Assembly: GCA_963277665.1 (NCBI GenBank)
Contig: OY728147.1
Span: 1,264,299,424-1,264,363,423 of the forward strand
DNA from: Viscum album
Lineage: Eukaryota > Streptophyta > Magnoliopsida > Santalales > Viscaceae
Direction: 5' to 3'
Length of the DNA stretch: 64,000 nucleotides
Made by a program: the position numbers and the translations under genes. The notes under the pieces are model-generated. The model was given only the letters and a program-made list of their open reading frames with translations. It ran no database searches and was not told where the DNA came from. Numbering within the stretch: the stretch's first letter is position 1; each line of letters starts with the position of its first letter. Below are positions 1 to 13,446 of the stretch, piece by piece.

Positions 1-450
1 TTTTCGTTATTCATCAATAAATGATACATTTCAAAAAATTCCGAAGAAATTTCCCTAATATTGTTTTGATATTATGATATCAAAAAAGTAGTTTATTTTA
101 TTAAATTTTTTTAAAAAGTTAGAATAAAATTATTTTTATTTTATATGAGAAATGTGTGATAAAATAATATCTTATAAAAAATGTTTTCTTTCCTAAAATA
201 TTTTTTTCCTAAAATAATTTTTATTTGATTACTAATAAATTGTTATATAATTATTCTTTTTAAATTTTTAAGCCATATAATTTTAATAATTTAGGTATTA
301 TTATTCTTCCACTCAATTTTACATATCATTTATAACGATATACCATATTATAATTCTTTTCAACATGGTTTTGTGTGTTCCAAAAGTAATAAAGGATATT
401 AAGTTTAGAGAAATATATTTAATGGTTTTCTTAATCATGGTTTTTCATAT
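1..450. other. AT-rich sequence, nothing recognised
   Basis: No reading frame, repeat pair or RNA gene is recognisable here. It lies upstream of the apparent start of the E4 first LTR near 451. If E4 is part of a longer array this could be decayed internal sequence, but I see no purine tract just before 451 that would prove it. Confidence 0.5.
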
Positions 451-1776
451 TGAAACACCAAAAAATTTTAAAATATTAATATCACATTAAATATCATGTA
501 TGACACACAAAACCAAATGTATTACGGAATAGAATATCTTGATACATTAATATATATTTCTTATTTTGAATTCAATAAATTATATCAATTTCATTACATG
601 AAACAATGTGGTTATCATTCAATAAACAAAGAAATTAATTTGGCTTGGGTTACTCATGATGTCCAGTTCCTTTGACATCTCGAATTACATACAAGACTGA
701 GTTTTGAAAATCTATAACATATTATTAATAATAATATTTTATATGATAGTAATCAATTATCCATGCTAATGAAATGGTTGAAAAGGATTAAATGAATGGA
801 AATTTCTTTCTTATATATTCATAAAATTATTCTCTAACCAATTATTTATAAATGAATATAGAATCCAATTCAATATAAATGTAATTTTTTTAAGAAAAAT
901 ATTTCTATAAGCCTAAATTATTTTTATAAAAATAAATTAAACTAATTTATATTAGTGGATGATATTTATGAAATATATATATTTTATATAAATATAATAC
1001 TTTTACATTCATATAATAGATATTAAATGAGTACGGAAATAAAAAAAATCAATTTTAAGCATAAAAATATAAATTTTTCTAAAAGTCTCTCTTGCCACCT
1101 TTTAATATAGTACATTTTTTAAATATAATTTTTTACTATTTTATAAACTCAAAATGAATAAATAATCATAATTTTTAAAATAATAAATTAAAAATTTCAT
1201 TAGGGTTAATATTTTAATTTTTTCTAATTGGATTCATTTTTTTATGAATAATCTAAAATAAAAAATTTCTAGATAAAAACTGACTTTTTTTGTAAATAAT
1301 TAATATAGATATATTGTGTTTTTTAATTTTTTTGAATGTAAAATTATATATTTTATAAATATATTAATCCAATTTAGGACATTTAAAAAAATTATATTAA
1401 ATTTCTAAATAAAAATATAATGAACATTGAAGCATTTTTACATTTAAAACCGACTTTCTCATCCTGACGAAGGGATGAATTTTAAATTAATATTCTCTAA
1501 CTACATTATTATAATTTGGAGAAAATTTCTTCCATGTTATGAATTATAATTATTTAAAATTTTTATTAGGTTAAAAATACTTTTTGACTGAAAATATTTT
1601 TTAAATAAATTACAATTAGTTACATTGATTAAAGTGAAAATAGTTCACTTAGTGGTTAAACATTAATATTTTTGGGAAACAGTTCCTAGAAACATGTTAA
1701 AAATCCAATTTCTATAAAACATTACACTATATCCAAAATTTAATATAATATGTTTTTCATTATTGGATCCACATGG
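451..1776 (+). repeat. E4 first LTR, left fragment (interrupted by E1)
   Basis: This segment matches the sequence starting at 28799. Both begin with a degraded TGTAACACC-type LTR start followed by a similar A/T pattern (compare 461-540 with 28803-28880). E1 interrupts the LTR at 1776, and it resumes at 13442. Adding 451-1771 to 13442-15797 gives about 3.68 kb, close to the 3.68 kb of the second E4 LTR. Copies are heavily diverged with many small indels, so the 451 boundary is good to perhaps 10 bp. Confidence 0.6.
1772..1776. repeat. Left target-site duplication of E1
   Basis: CATGG here and CATGA at 13442-13446 flank E1 directly, a 5-bp duplication with one mismatch. Five bases is the usual size for Ty3/gypsy integrases. 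Confidence 0.6.
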
Positions 1777-3589
1777 TGTAACATCCCAAGATTTAATAGT
1801 ATATTATTTCCATTAAAATAATTCTATAGCTTATACTACACAAAACATCAAGTTTGAGCGCACGACGACTTACCAATCTAGCTGTTAAAAAGATTCGTAT
1901 TAATAGTATTAACTTCATTTTAAATTTTATATATTCCATATAATTTTAACATCCATATTACATGTTTCATAGACATTATATAACAACAAATTCAATTTTT
2001 CAGATAGGATAAATTTTTTCAAAAAATGCATTTTTATGTCCTTTTAATAGAGAACCATTTTTAAACCCAATATTTGATAATTTAATATATTAAATTTGAT
2101 TAAATAAACTTTTTATTGAGAATAATAACAAAAAATTTGAGTATGGAAGACTTTCGGTGCTTTTTTTGAGAACTTTTGAATTCTGATAAATAGTGAAAAA
2201 CACTGAGTTATTGATTAAAACAAAAGATTTACATAAATATTTATTTATTTAATATAAATTTATTTTATGTAAATATATATACATAATACCTACATAAATA
2301 TAATTTCATTTATTATAGTCATTTTATAATAACATTAGACATATTAATTGTTTTGACCTTTTTACCGTCTTTTACCCACCTTCCAAGCACATTGGCAAGA
2401 TTACGCATAACGTAATTTAGCCAATTCTATGGATTGAATTTAAAAAATCCAAGATACATGGTTGACATGAGTAAGTAAAATGTTGTTCAATATGATGAAA
2501 ATAATTTTTGGTGAATAGTATCTTTTTATTTGTATTTACCAAGATTATAAGTAAAAAAGGGTAATTAATGGTAAAAATGAAATAATAATTATCCTAACAC
2601 ATGTCCTAGTTCTATTGGATAATTGAATTTAGAACAAAATCATACTTAATAATAAAATATGATCCTCTTTGTCCACTTGTATTAGGTTAGAAAAATTATT
2701 ATTTTTATTTATAAAGAAGAGTTAAATGTGTTAAATTCAATGATTAATAACTAAATAAATTTTAATATAGGGTTATACATGAGATTTATTCGACTATAAA
2801 TACTATTTATAAATATAAAAATATTATACTAGATCATGATATTTTATTTATATTTTTTGAACATTAAGTAATTAAATTTATTTATGAGACAATGATGATG
2901 TAATAACTACCTAATTAAGAATGATAAAAATTAGTGATATTTTAAATATTAAAATAAATATAAATTGAGACTTTTGATGCTTTAAAAAAATTTTATAGGA
3001 CAATATGACATTTTAGGTTTGGTTTATTTATTTTTCTTCTATATAATCATGTTGATATGACATTAACAAAAACCAAATACTAAATAGTGCCCTAAACCTA
3101 TCTAAAATCAATAGGTTGAATGTTTTTTTGACCCATCCCCACCATATACTCACAATAAATCCATTTCAAACCATTATAAACCAAAATATAATTTATAATA
3201 AAATAATATTTCATGCATTTCATAAAGTGACCCTTACCTCTCTTATGAAAGGGAAGTTCCCCTTCTCTTAATTTCACTCCCCCCTAGCCATTTAGATCGG
3301 CCAACACTAGCCCAAATATCATCCCATCTAATTTCACACAATAATAACTTCCTTCCATTGTTTATAAATTCATCCTAATGAGACCTTTTGATCAAAACTA
3401 ATTAAAGCACTCGAAGAAGAGGTAATAATTTCATCACCCCTTTCAAAATAATCTAATTCATCCACATCATATTTCATGGTTTTTTTCATAAAAAATAAAT
3501 ACTCCAATAAATTAAACATATTTTGAGGTTATTATAAATATGTTACCACCATATTCAATATTTTATCCATCATAATAATGACAATTTTA

Positions 3590-3835
3590 CCATTTGTGCA
3601 AATGTACGGATTACCATCTCTACGTCGTGGTATATTTGTTATTCAACACTTCATTAATTGTATGGGAATTGTAATTATGTGTGATTTATGTAAATATTAA
3701 ATATAACGTGTTTATTATTTGGTATATATGTTATGACATCCTATTATATACTATTTCACCTTCAATTGAATGATATTGTCACTCGTGCATACGTACAGAT
3801 TACCATCTCCACGAACGCGATGATATTCATTCCCC
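3590..3835 (+). promoter_or_regulatory. Duplicated CpG-containing motif pair in the E1 5' LTR
   Basis: Two copies of a roughly 35-bp motif sit about 188 bp apart (near 3595 and 3783). Each has a GTACGGATTACC/GTACAGATTACC core followed by ATCTCYACG. Both are kept in the other E1 LTR near 11020 and 11210. They stand out from CpG-poor surroundings. A role as a promoter-proximal element is an inference from their position about 290-480 bp before the TATA-like site. Confidence 0.4.
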
Positions 3836-4070
3836 ATCCTAACCATTCAAGAATAATTTTTATTTTATGATTAAAAATAATGTTTAAAACATAATATAAT
3901 TCATGATATGAATCACATATATCATATTCTTAACAAAAATGAATTATATAACAAAAAATATAAAGGTAAAAAAATCTGTTGACACACAATATAATTATAC
4001 TAATAAAATATTATTATCAAAGCAACATTATAAATCAAATATGATATCATATTTATGTATGTGGTTCATG

Positions 4071-4079
4071 TATAAATAG
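4071..4079 (+). promoter_or_regulatory. Candidate TATA box of the E1 5' LTR
   Basis: TATAAATAG lies mid-LTR, about 2.3 kb from the LTR start, and is the best plant TATA match on this strand of the LTR. The equivalent place in the 3' LTR (near 11490) is degraded. Transcription would start around 4100. No experimental support is possible from sequence. Confidence 0.4.
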
Positions 4080-6012
4080 AAAATTGATTGATCTATTATA
4101 AATTAGGATAACGTAACATAAACTAAGAAAAATTACAAGGTAAGGTGTTTTCATCTCACTTTTTTTCCCATGAGATTCATGTTATGTTTTTCCACTATTT
4201 CTTTTGTGTGGTGTATGTACTTACCATGATTGTATTCACAATATAATATCATTTAACATATGGGTATTTATCTCTTAAATGTGTTATCATTCTTTCATGG
4301 GTTTTATGTTTTTTAAGTTACAATATTCGTAACAGAAATTTCTGATTTCAATTTTCACTCATTCGGTTTTACTCACAATTCATTGATTTATTTACTCCCA
4401 GATTTTGTAAGAAATCACTATTTATTTATTTATATATTAAATTACAATCTCCTTTTAGTGGATATAATTTTGATAAACATAATCACTTCACAGATAAATT
4501 TTAAATTCATTGATATGAACTTGATAAGTGTAATCTTAACTAAATTTCCATTCATTGAGTTAAACATCCAAGTAATTGGTTTTGGTTTAGAAAAAAATAT
4601 GTCTGAATTTCCTCTAATTTATTTACACTTTATATGAATTAATATTGAGTGTATTTATATTTTTCACACATAATTATGTTATTTATTTTTCATTAATTTT
4701 AGGATACGATCATTATAAGTGATTTATTCTGAATTTACATTCCATTGAGACTCTATTGTTGTTATGCATCGATTCACTTTTATATGGTGTATATAATGTA
4801 AACTGACATAGTGTATCCCGAGTCCCTTTATTTTCATGATATTATTATGTTTATATTAGCTCAATTATTTCTATTCAAACAACACTCATTTGGTTAGGAA
4901 CTCTAAATTAAACATCATATTAGATGTTTTAAATATTTATTCTTTTAAATATTTTTCATTAAAGTCCATCTATTAAAAATGGTTTTAAGGATTTATTTGT
5001 ATAGACATGGATGTTTTAAAATTAAAATTCCTTTAAAAAGTATCAATGTTATATGGGACACTTTGATTGAAAAATCACTTTAAACTGTCTTCGTGATAAA
5101 TAGTTAGACATTTATATATTTTCAAGAAAAATGGAGATATTTCACCAAAATAGTTTTATAGATTTATTTTATTTATATCAATACCCTTCACTATTCTCAA
5201 TTGAGGATTATTTATTATTATCTTACATATTGTATTGAATGTGTAATTTTTTATAGTGAATGTGCTATTTTTATACCATTCGTGGTTTATGGTTAAAATA
5301 TCGACATTTCATATGATATTTTAAAATAAATGTTTAGATTATGTTTCACACTATTCCTATAAAGAATTCATTGGACTTAGTAAGTGACAGGTGGTGCCCG
5401 ATATAGCTCCTCAATTCATCGGTATGTCAAATGAGACAAAGTACTGTTTTGGATCATTTCCTTGACAAAATCGTATTTGTAGATTTGGAATGAGGCCTTG
5501 ACTATGTGGTTATGATGTCCAAAATTATGAATCCCATCATTATAAAACAGGATATTGATATTACATGTGATTATTTGACTGGTAGAATATCCATGTGACT
5601 AAGTAAATGGCATTATCTAATTTATCTTTTCCATATTATACTGATTTTTAAGTTTAAAAGGCTTGTGTTTTAGTCTTATACTATGCCATAAATGTTTATT
5701 CTTTTATATGATTGATTCTACTATAATGTTATCCTTAATGAGAATCTGAGCTCTCCCATTTCATATATTTTATTCTTCCCATGATGCAAAAATGTATATT
5801 ACGATTAAACTGTAGGAATAGGCTAAAGGATATAACAGTGTTCAACGGGGGCACGATATTTTTTTAACATGATATAATGTAAAAATTATATATGTATCTT
5901 GTACTTCCAAGGATACTAGACTGATTAGTCATTCAGGACATGATTCCATGTATCATGCCAATGCTATATAATAATGCACCGACTCTAGGTAACTGGGGTT
6001 GCAGCATTACAG

Positions 6013-6025
6013 TTAGTACTAGAGG
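6013..6025 (+). promoter_or_regulatory. E1 primer-binding site (degraded, iMet-tRNA type)
   Basis: TTAGTACTAGAGG directly follows the LTR end at 6011. It resembles the plant initiator-Met complement TGGTATCAGAG with several transitions. Position and orientation support E1 being on the plus strand. Confidence 0.55.
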
Positions 6026-6159
6026 ATGTTTAGTAGAATCCTTAGAAGCTTGATTTAGGGAAACTCAAATTATAAAAAACTACCCTAAGATAGATTTTGA
6101 GGATTAGTATAGATGAACATCCAAAATTTTTGGTAATGTAAATATTATGTGGGTTTTCC

Positions 6160-6960
6160 AAGTAATACATCCATGTTTGGATAAAAGCAAGTAGAGGCAT
6201 CTCTAGTAGAAATATATTTAAGAGTGAAAACTATGACAAGGAATTTCAGGCTTGACCTGTGGTATCCTGGTACATAACAAACGACCATGCTGCACCATTG
6301 GCTATGACACACCCTATGGATATTATTAGGATAATTCACATTTTCATTATGAATCAATTTGATGTATTTTCATATAATATGATAATAAATAACCTTGGAT
6401 AATCCTAAGGAGTTTGAGATTGAAAATAAGGTGTGAGGATATTATGTAAATGATTTTATGACCCACACTATGCTTTCTTGTGTTAGTCAATGGCTATATT
6501 CCATGAAATTTATAGTAACATTGAACATGATGTACAAGGTGGGCATGATGATGGGAATGAGAAACTAAATAGGATTTTTATAGGAATAAAATATATAGTG
6601 TTCATGCCAAACAAGGTTTCCAAAAATATGATAAAACATATATGCATTAACCAACTCAAAAACTCAACAAATAAGAGAAAGGATGCGAATGATAAGTTTT
6701 CTAGTAGTGGAGACCATAGAGAAAATAAATCCTTATTTCCATCATGCCATAAATTTATATGGAGAAACATAGAAAGGTGTCTCAATGGAACAAAGAGAAG
6801 CATTATTTGTGGGAATGAAGGACATAATGTACATAATTTTTGAGGAAAAATAGAGAGTACAATGGAATAAAATAAAAATGATCCTAATAATCAAATTATA
6901 TTCATTTTATGTAAATGTAAGGGGCCTTGGAATTACCTGAGTCAATGTACTATTCTATAA
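6160..6960 (+). pseudogene. gag: E1 gag remnant with two degraded zinc knuckles
   Basis: Gag packages the element RNA into a particle; the nucleocapsid part binds RNA through CX2CX4HX4C knuckles. Here an open stretch at 6490-6843 ends in such a motif at 6799-6840, where the first Cys is read as Ser and the last as Phe, followed by a stop. In the same frame at about 6907-6948 a second knuckle-like motif keeps two Cys, while the His position reads Asn. Two knuckles in tandem agree with the intact gag of E2. The N-terminal part is too decayed to align. It lies between the primer-binding site and the 3' LTR, as expected. It cannot make a functional protein as it stands. Confidence 0.6.
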
Positions 6961-8562
6961 GATAGCCTCTAGGTTAAGGAATACCCTATGTGGAAATAAA
7001 TTGATGGAGAAATATTTAAATGTATTAATAATCTTTGTTTATGGCATTATTTAGGAAGACTATTCTATTTTTTGTGTAACCGCGATGCTTGTTATATGAA
7101 AATGACATTTGAGGAAAAAATTTCTTTTATTTTGGGGATATAGTTATAAAGAACCATTTCAGTTTATATTATCCTAGAAATTAAGGCAATTATAGGTTAC
7201 TAATTTTTTGCATGAAAATGCGAGTTATGAGAAAACATTTGTGGTTAAATTATGTTGTGGTTATTTTGAGGAATTTATCTCATTTTGGAAATGTTATAAA
7301 CTATACTTTTTAAAACAGGACAAAAATGTAGACCATGTGGCAATCGGTCACATTGGACAAAGCTATCGGAATTAAACCCACAACCAGAGTGCAATTGGGA
7401 TTTATCACCATACTCTGGAATCCAGGAAGTCCCTGGTGAGTGTGATTAATTCATTTTGTTAAATAATTTTATTGATCAATAATATGTTTATTTAAGATCT
7501 TGCGTTTTATCAAATGGATATCCTTAGTATATGAAAATGATTTTTTGAATATGTGATAAATGTTATTTAGGAAGACATACTCACTATTGGGAACACTATA
7601 TGCAAAAGGAAAATTGAATAAAATGAAATTTCATTTGTGGAGTAATGATGTATTATTTTTATTTTGGAAGAATATTTTTTCTTTTATATAGAATCAGTTT
7701 ATTAATGAAATTGATTAAACTATCATAGAGAATATGTGATTTGTTTAATTACACTTCTGAATGAGACTTTATAAGTAGGTTATATTATTTGGAGAAAATT
7801 TTTAAGATTTACAATGAAATACAAGGTGATTAAATTCATCTAAGTTTCGTATTTCAATCTTTGTTTGGATTATGTTGAAGGATTTTAAGGATAATTGTTT
7901 ATTGAATGGTCGTTATTAATCTTTGGGTATTGGTTTTCAATTAACAAAATTAAGATTAGTATTTCATTCTTTAAAATATTATCCATTTTGGAGATCATTT
8001 GATCATTAACTAACAATTTGGTTTTTTTTAATATCTAAAGTCAAAGAAAATATATTGTTCATCCTTTATGGATTATGTGAATCTATAGAAATAGATTCTT
8101 CTGCTTTAGATGTGACTAAGTAATCTTGAATAGTCATCGTTTGGAGAAAATCTTTGTTAGTGGTTGAAAATTTTTTAATGCATGAAACCCTACTTAAAAA
8201 TAAAGTATATCTCTTTTTGTTCTTATTTAATGTCATAAATAAATTCCTCAACATAATGAAATGGATCATAAAACAAAAAACATTTTCCATTTACTTTTCC
8301 TATTGGGAAATTAATTACCATTTAACCCATCACATGTTAATGGTTTTTTTGTTGTTAACTTTCTCCTAATCATGTTTTTATCACTCTATGTCAGAACATA
8401 AAACATAATTTATCTTCTATATCCATGTTTTCATACATAGAATCCTAGCATGGGTTATCTCGGGAGACATTTTTACTTCCCTTTTTTTAAAGTGATAGTA
8501 TTGTTGACTCTTTTTTCGATGGGGGACATTCAATGATGTTCCGAAGCCCAATTTTAAAATAG
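6961..8562 (+). other. E1 internal region downstream of gag, no coding sequence recognised
   Basis: About 1.6 kb of AT-rich sequence with dense stops in all frames. No protease, reverse transcriptase (FxDD type) or integrase motif was seen. It is too short for a pol gene of about 3 kb, so pol was probably absent rather than merely decayed. Confidence 0.5.
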
Positions 8563-8593
8563 CGAGGATGCAATTTCCAAAATGGGGGAAGAA
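8563..8593 (+). promoter_or_regulatory. E1 polypurine tract and pre-LTR signature
   Basis: A CGAGGATGCAATTT motif at 8563-8576 followed by AAATGGGGGAAGAA at 8580-8593 directly precedes the 3' LTR start at 8594. The order of a CGAGGA(C/T)GAAATTT-like stretch, a G-rich tract and TGTAACACCCC is typical of the 3' internal end of plant Ty3/gypsy elements (known from the family). It primes plus-strand synthesis. Confidence 0.7.
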
Positions 8594-11500
8594 TGTAACA
8601 CCCCACAATTTCATCGTAAGTTATTTTTTTAATGTAATTCTATAGATTGTGCTACAAGAAACACCGAGTTCAAGTGCACTATGACTTAACAAACTAGATA
8701 TTCAAAAAAAATGTTATGAATAGTTTTAATATAATTTTGAATTTCATATAATCCTTATAATTGTTACATCTATATTATGTGATTCATAGACATAATATAT
8801 GAACTAGTTCAATTTTTCAGATAAAAGAATTATTTGATCAAAAAATTAAATTGTATTGCATTTTAATGGAAGCCCATTTTTAAATCCAATATTTGACACT
8901 TTTTTATATTAAATTTCACAAAATAAACTTCTTCATGAGAATAGAGACTTAAAAATATAGTTTGGAGAAAGTATCGGGGGTTTTTTAATAAGTATCATAT
9001 TTTGAGGAATAATAAATAATACTAAATTTTAATTAAAAATATATTTTTTAATCAAAATAATTCAAATTGTTAAACTATATATTTTAATATATTTGGGGTA
9101 TAATTAGATTATATTTTTATCATTTAATCCAACTATAGTAATTAGAAGTAATTTCACATAAAAATTAGGCATAAACACATATCAAATATTTGATAGTATT
9201 ACTTCCCAAAAACTCGATTACTTGTTTTAAAAAGGGTAATATATTTTAATATTAATTCATAAAACTTCTAGGTTTTTAATTTTCTAAAATATACATCATA
9301 TTTAAATTTGAAATATCAAAATTATCTTAGAGTGATTTTTTGGTATTTTTCTAATAACATTCAATTTTTTATGAATAGTGAAAAATAGTACGTTATTGTT
9401 TAAAATTTATTTTTTACTTAAAAAATTATTTATTTTATTTATGTTTATTTTAAGCCAAAATAGATACAAAATACCTATATAAATTCAATTTAATTTTTTG
9501 GATTCATTTTATATTAAGATTAGTAGTATAATGTTTTATTGAACTTTTTTTATCTTCTACCCACCATCTAGGAACATTTTCAAGTTTACATAAAACATAA
9601 TTTTAATGCTTCTATGGATTGAATTTAAAAATACAAGAGACATTGTTTACATCATTATGTTAAATGTGGTTCAATAAGTAGAATTTTTTTGGTGAATAGT
9701 TACTTTTGAATTTTATTTACCATGGTTAAAAGTAAAAAAGGGTAATTAATGGTAAAATGATATTTTAATTACCATAAAAATGTTCTAACTCTATTTTATA
9801 AGTTTATTTCGACCAAAATAATCCTTATGAATAAAATATTATCCTTTTTATTCACATGGATTAGATTAGGACATTTATTGTTATTTTATTTAAAGAAGAG
9901 TTAAAAGTGAAATATTCGACGTTTAATAACTAAACCATTTTTAATATGGGGCTACACAAAAGATAAATTGGACTATAAATATTCATTTGAAATATAAAAA
10001 TATTTCCTACATCATGATAATTTATTTATAATTTATAGATATTTTATAATTAAATATATTTATGACGCAATAATGATGCAGTAATTACCTAATTATTGAA
10101 TGATTACAATAATTGATTTTATAAATATTAAAATAAATATAAATTGAACTTTTTGATGAAAGAAAAGTATTTTATAGGTTAACATGATGTCTTAGGGTTA
10201 ATTTAATTATTTATTTTCTAGGTAATAAAGTTGATATGACTTTATCAAAAACCATGTACTAAATACTGTCAAAATTGACATAATTGAGTTTTCAAAACAA
10301 ATACTATTTTATTAAATTATATAATTGTCCTAAAAATCAATGGTTATGAAAATAGACATATATAAGGATATATATGTTATTAATTAATAAATATGGGATC
10401 TCTGGGAAGTATATAATATGTTTATTACTAATACAATATAAAAAATAAAAGGATACATGGTAAATGTCAAACTATTTAATTATGAGATAAATTTAAAATA
10501 TAAGGTTAATAGAGTGACAAAAACCTATCTAAAACATAATGGTTGAGAGGGTTTCGACTCACCCCGCTTTAGGATCGAAATATATCCATTTGGAGACATT
10601 ATCAACTGAAAACTAATTTATAATATAACAATATTTCACCCATTTCCTAAAGTGATCCTCATCTCTCTTAAAAAGGGCAAATCTCATTCTCTTAATTTCA
10701 CTACTCCAAATCCATTTGGATCGAAACAATAATGAACGAATATCCTCCCAACTACTTTATCTTCAACCTAGAGTCCATCCTTTGATCAAAAACCATCCCA
10801 TAGAGCCCTTTTGGTCAAATAAAAAAGAAGCACCCGAAGAAGAGGTAATAATTTCATCACCTATTTCAAAATTATTTTCTTCTTCCAATACTAATTATTT
10901 GTTTTTTCCTAACAAAATAACAACTCTAGTAACTTTTACATACCGTGATGGTATTATAAATATGATACAACCATATTCATTATTCTATTCATCCCATGAA
11001 AGAAAAAAGTCACCATACGTGTGTACATACGGCTTACCGTCACCACGTCATGGTATAGTTGTTATTCAACACATTATTATTTGGATGGGTATAATAATTA
11101 TGTATAATTGATGTAATAATAATAAATATATCATTTTAATTATTCTTTATATATGGTATAACAACAAATTATATGCGATTTCACCTTCAATTGAATGGTA
11201 TTGTCGCTCGTGTGGGCGTACAGATTACCGTCTTCCTGAACGCGATGAGATTCATTCAGAATTATAACCATTCAAGAATAATTTTCATTTTATTATTAAA
11301 TATAATGTTTTATAACTTAATATAGTTCTGGATATGAATCATATACATCCAATCGATAAAAAACATCACTTACGTAACAAAACATATAAAGGGAACTGAA
11401 TCAGTTAACACTCAAAAAATGATACGACTAAAATATTATTAACAACAAAATATTAGATGATAATATACGATATCATATTTATGTATGTGGTTGTTTCATA

Positions 11501-13441
11501 ATTTTAATAATTATTATTTAGCTATTATTCTTGTGGTTAACATACACTCAACAAAGGAAAAGTACAAGGTAAGGGGTTTTCTACTCAGTTTTTATTCCTG
11601 TGGGATTCATGCAATATTTTCCACTATTTTCTTTTTGGTTGTGTATGTACTGCACAAGATTTTATTAATTGTGTAATATCCTTTAGTTTATGGGTATTTT
11701 CATATTCATTTTATTATCCTTATTTCATGGGTTGTATGTTTTATATGTTACCAAATCAGTAAGGGAAATTTTTAATTTCAATTTCCACTCATTCTGTTTT
11801 ACGCACCCTTCATTGATTATTTTACTCCAAAATTATTTTTGAAATCGCAATTTATTTATTTATTTATTTATTAATATTAACTATATGTTTTATGGCTATA
11901 CTTATGATACAAATAATCACTCCACTAATAAATTATCAAGTCACTGATATGATCTTCCTAAGGGTAAACATTGATCAATTTCCATTAATTGAGTTAAACA
12001 ACTAAGTCATTGGTTTTGTTTGTACAAGAATACGTGTGAATATCCCCTGATTTATTTACACATTATATGAAATCAAATTTAGTATATTTATATTTCAAAA
12101 AAATAATTATTTCATTGATTTATCATTATCATAGGATACCGTCTTTATAAGGGATTTCATCTCAAATTGCATTCCATTGAGACTTCTTTGTTGTTATGCC
12201 TCAACTCACTTTTATTTGTTGTATATACTATAATGGATATTGTATATCATGAATCCATTTAATTTCATGATGTTAATAGGTTTATATTACCTATATTATT
12301 TTTAGTCAAACGTCTCTCATTTGGTTAGGAACTCTAACTAAAATACCATTTTAAATGTTATTAATATTTATTCTTATAAATTTTTCTCATTAATTTCTAT
12401 GTTTTAAAAATGGTTTTTAGAATTTTTTAAAATATTAATGGGTGTTTTAAAATTAAAATTCCTTCTTAAGTTTTAATCTGATATGGGACACATTTATTAA
12501 AAAATATCTTTTAATTGACTACGTGATAAATAGTTAAACTTTTAAATGTTTTAAAAAGGGGGATATTTCTCTCAAATAGTTTTAATTATTATTTTAATCT
12601 ATTTTAATATATGTCATTATTAACGGTTGTGGTTGATTTATTATAATCTTTCATATTGTATTTAATGAGTTATTTTTGACTGTGGATGTGCTATTTTTAT
12701 ACCATTCATTGTTTTTGGTTAAAATATTGAGATTACGAATGCTCGATAAATAAGAATGATTAGATTATGGTTCACGATATTCATATGAGGAATGTATTGG
12801 ACTTAGTAAGTGATGGGTGGAGACCATTATAGCTCCTAGATGCATAAATCGGTCTCTTGAAACAAAATTGTGTCTTGGAACAAGGATTGACAAAATCTTA
12901 TTTTTAGTCTTGGCACGAGGTCTTGAGTGTGTGGTTATGATAACTAGAATTATGCATTCCATCATTATGAAATTAAATATTGATATTACATATGATTAGT
13001 TGACTAGTAGAATATACATTTAAATATATAAATGGCATTATGTGTTATATCTTTTCCATATTATGCAGATTTTTATGTTTAAAAGGATTTTATTTTTGTC
13101 TTATACATTTCCATAAATGTTTTTACTTATTTATGATTGTTTCTAATATATTGATATCCCTACTGAGCATCTGAGATCACCCCTTTCTTATGTTTTATTT
13201 TTCCAAGGATGGAAAGAAGTATATTATGATTATTCTATAGTAAAAGGATAGGGTATATTATAGTGTTAAAAGGAGTCACAATGATGTTGTTTTATTACCT
13301 AATGTAATGAAAAACTTATATATGTATCTAGTACTTCCAAGGTTACTACATTGATTGGTCATTCATGACATTATTACTTTTATCATGCCAATGTTATTTA
13401 ATAATGCACCGACACTTGGTAACTGGGGTCAGGGCATTACA
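8594..13441 (+). repeat. E1 3' LTR (4.85 kb)
   Basis: Matches the 5' LTR over its whole length, starting TGTAACACCCC and ending GGCATTACA. It contains two segments with no counterpart in the 5' LTR (about 8960-9340 and 10273-10515). The open stretch at 10716-11111 lies within LTR sequence matching 3300-3690, has no recognisable domain, and is not called as a gene. Confidence 0.8.
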
Positions 13442-13446
13442 CATGA
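13442..13446. repeat. Right target-site duplication of E1
   Basis: CATGA, partner of CATGG at 1772-1776. Confidence 0.6.

Larger units (their letters stand above)
1777..6011 (+). repeat. E1 5' LTR (4.2 kb)
   Basis: The first 100 bases match 8594 onward, including a shared block around 1825-1880 and 8637-8695. The last part matches the 13340-13441 end, including the pattern of an ATAATGCACCGAC motif followed by GTAACTGGGGT. It is about 610 bp shorter than the 3' LTR; two gaps opposite roughly 8960-9340 and 10273-10515 account for almost all of this. It carries two copies of a CpG-containing motif near 3595 and 3785 and a TATA-like site at 4071. Confidence 0.8.
1777..13441 (+). mobile_element. 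E1: decayed gag-only LTR retrotransposon
   Basis: An 11.7-kb element delimited by two related direct repeats (1777-6011 and 8594-13441) that start TGTAACA and end CATTACA, flanked by a near-perfect 5-bp duplication. Behind the first LTR lies a degraded primer-binding site, and before the second a purine-rich tract. The internal region is only about 2.6 kb and contains gag remnants. I recognise no protease, reverse transcriptase or integrase, so it looks non-autonomous. It is inserted in the first E4 LTR and is therefore younger than E4. LTR divergence is high (many substitutions per line when aligned by eye), so it is much older than E2. Confidence 0.8.

Noticed and set aside
4383..4637. 84-aa hydrophobic ORF
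   Set aside because: Within the E1 5' LTR and not preserved in the other LTR; AT-rich DNA yields such Ile/Leu/Phe frames by chance.
10716..11111. 131-aa plus-strand ORF
   Set aside because: Lies inside the E1 3' LTR; the equivalent part of the 5' LTR (about 3300-3690) is not open and no domain is recognised.
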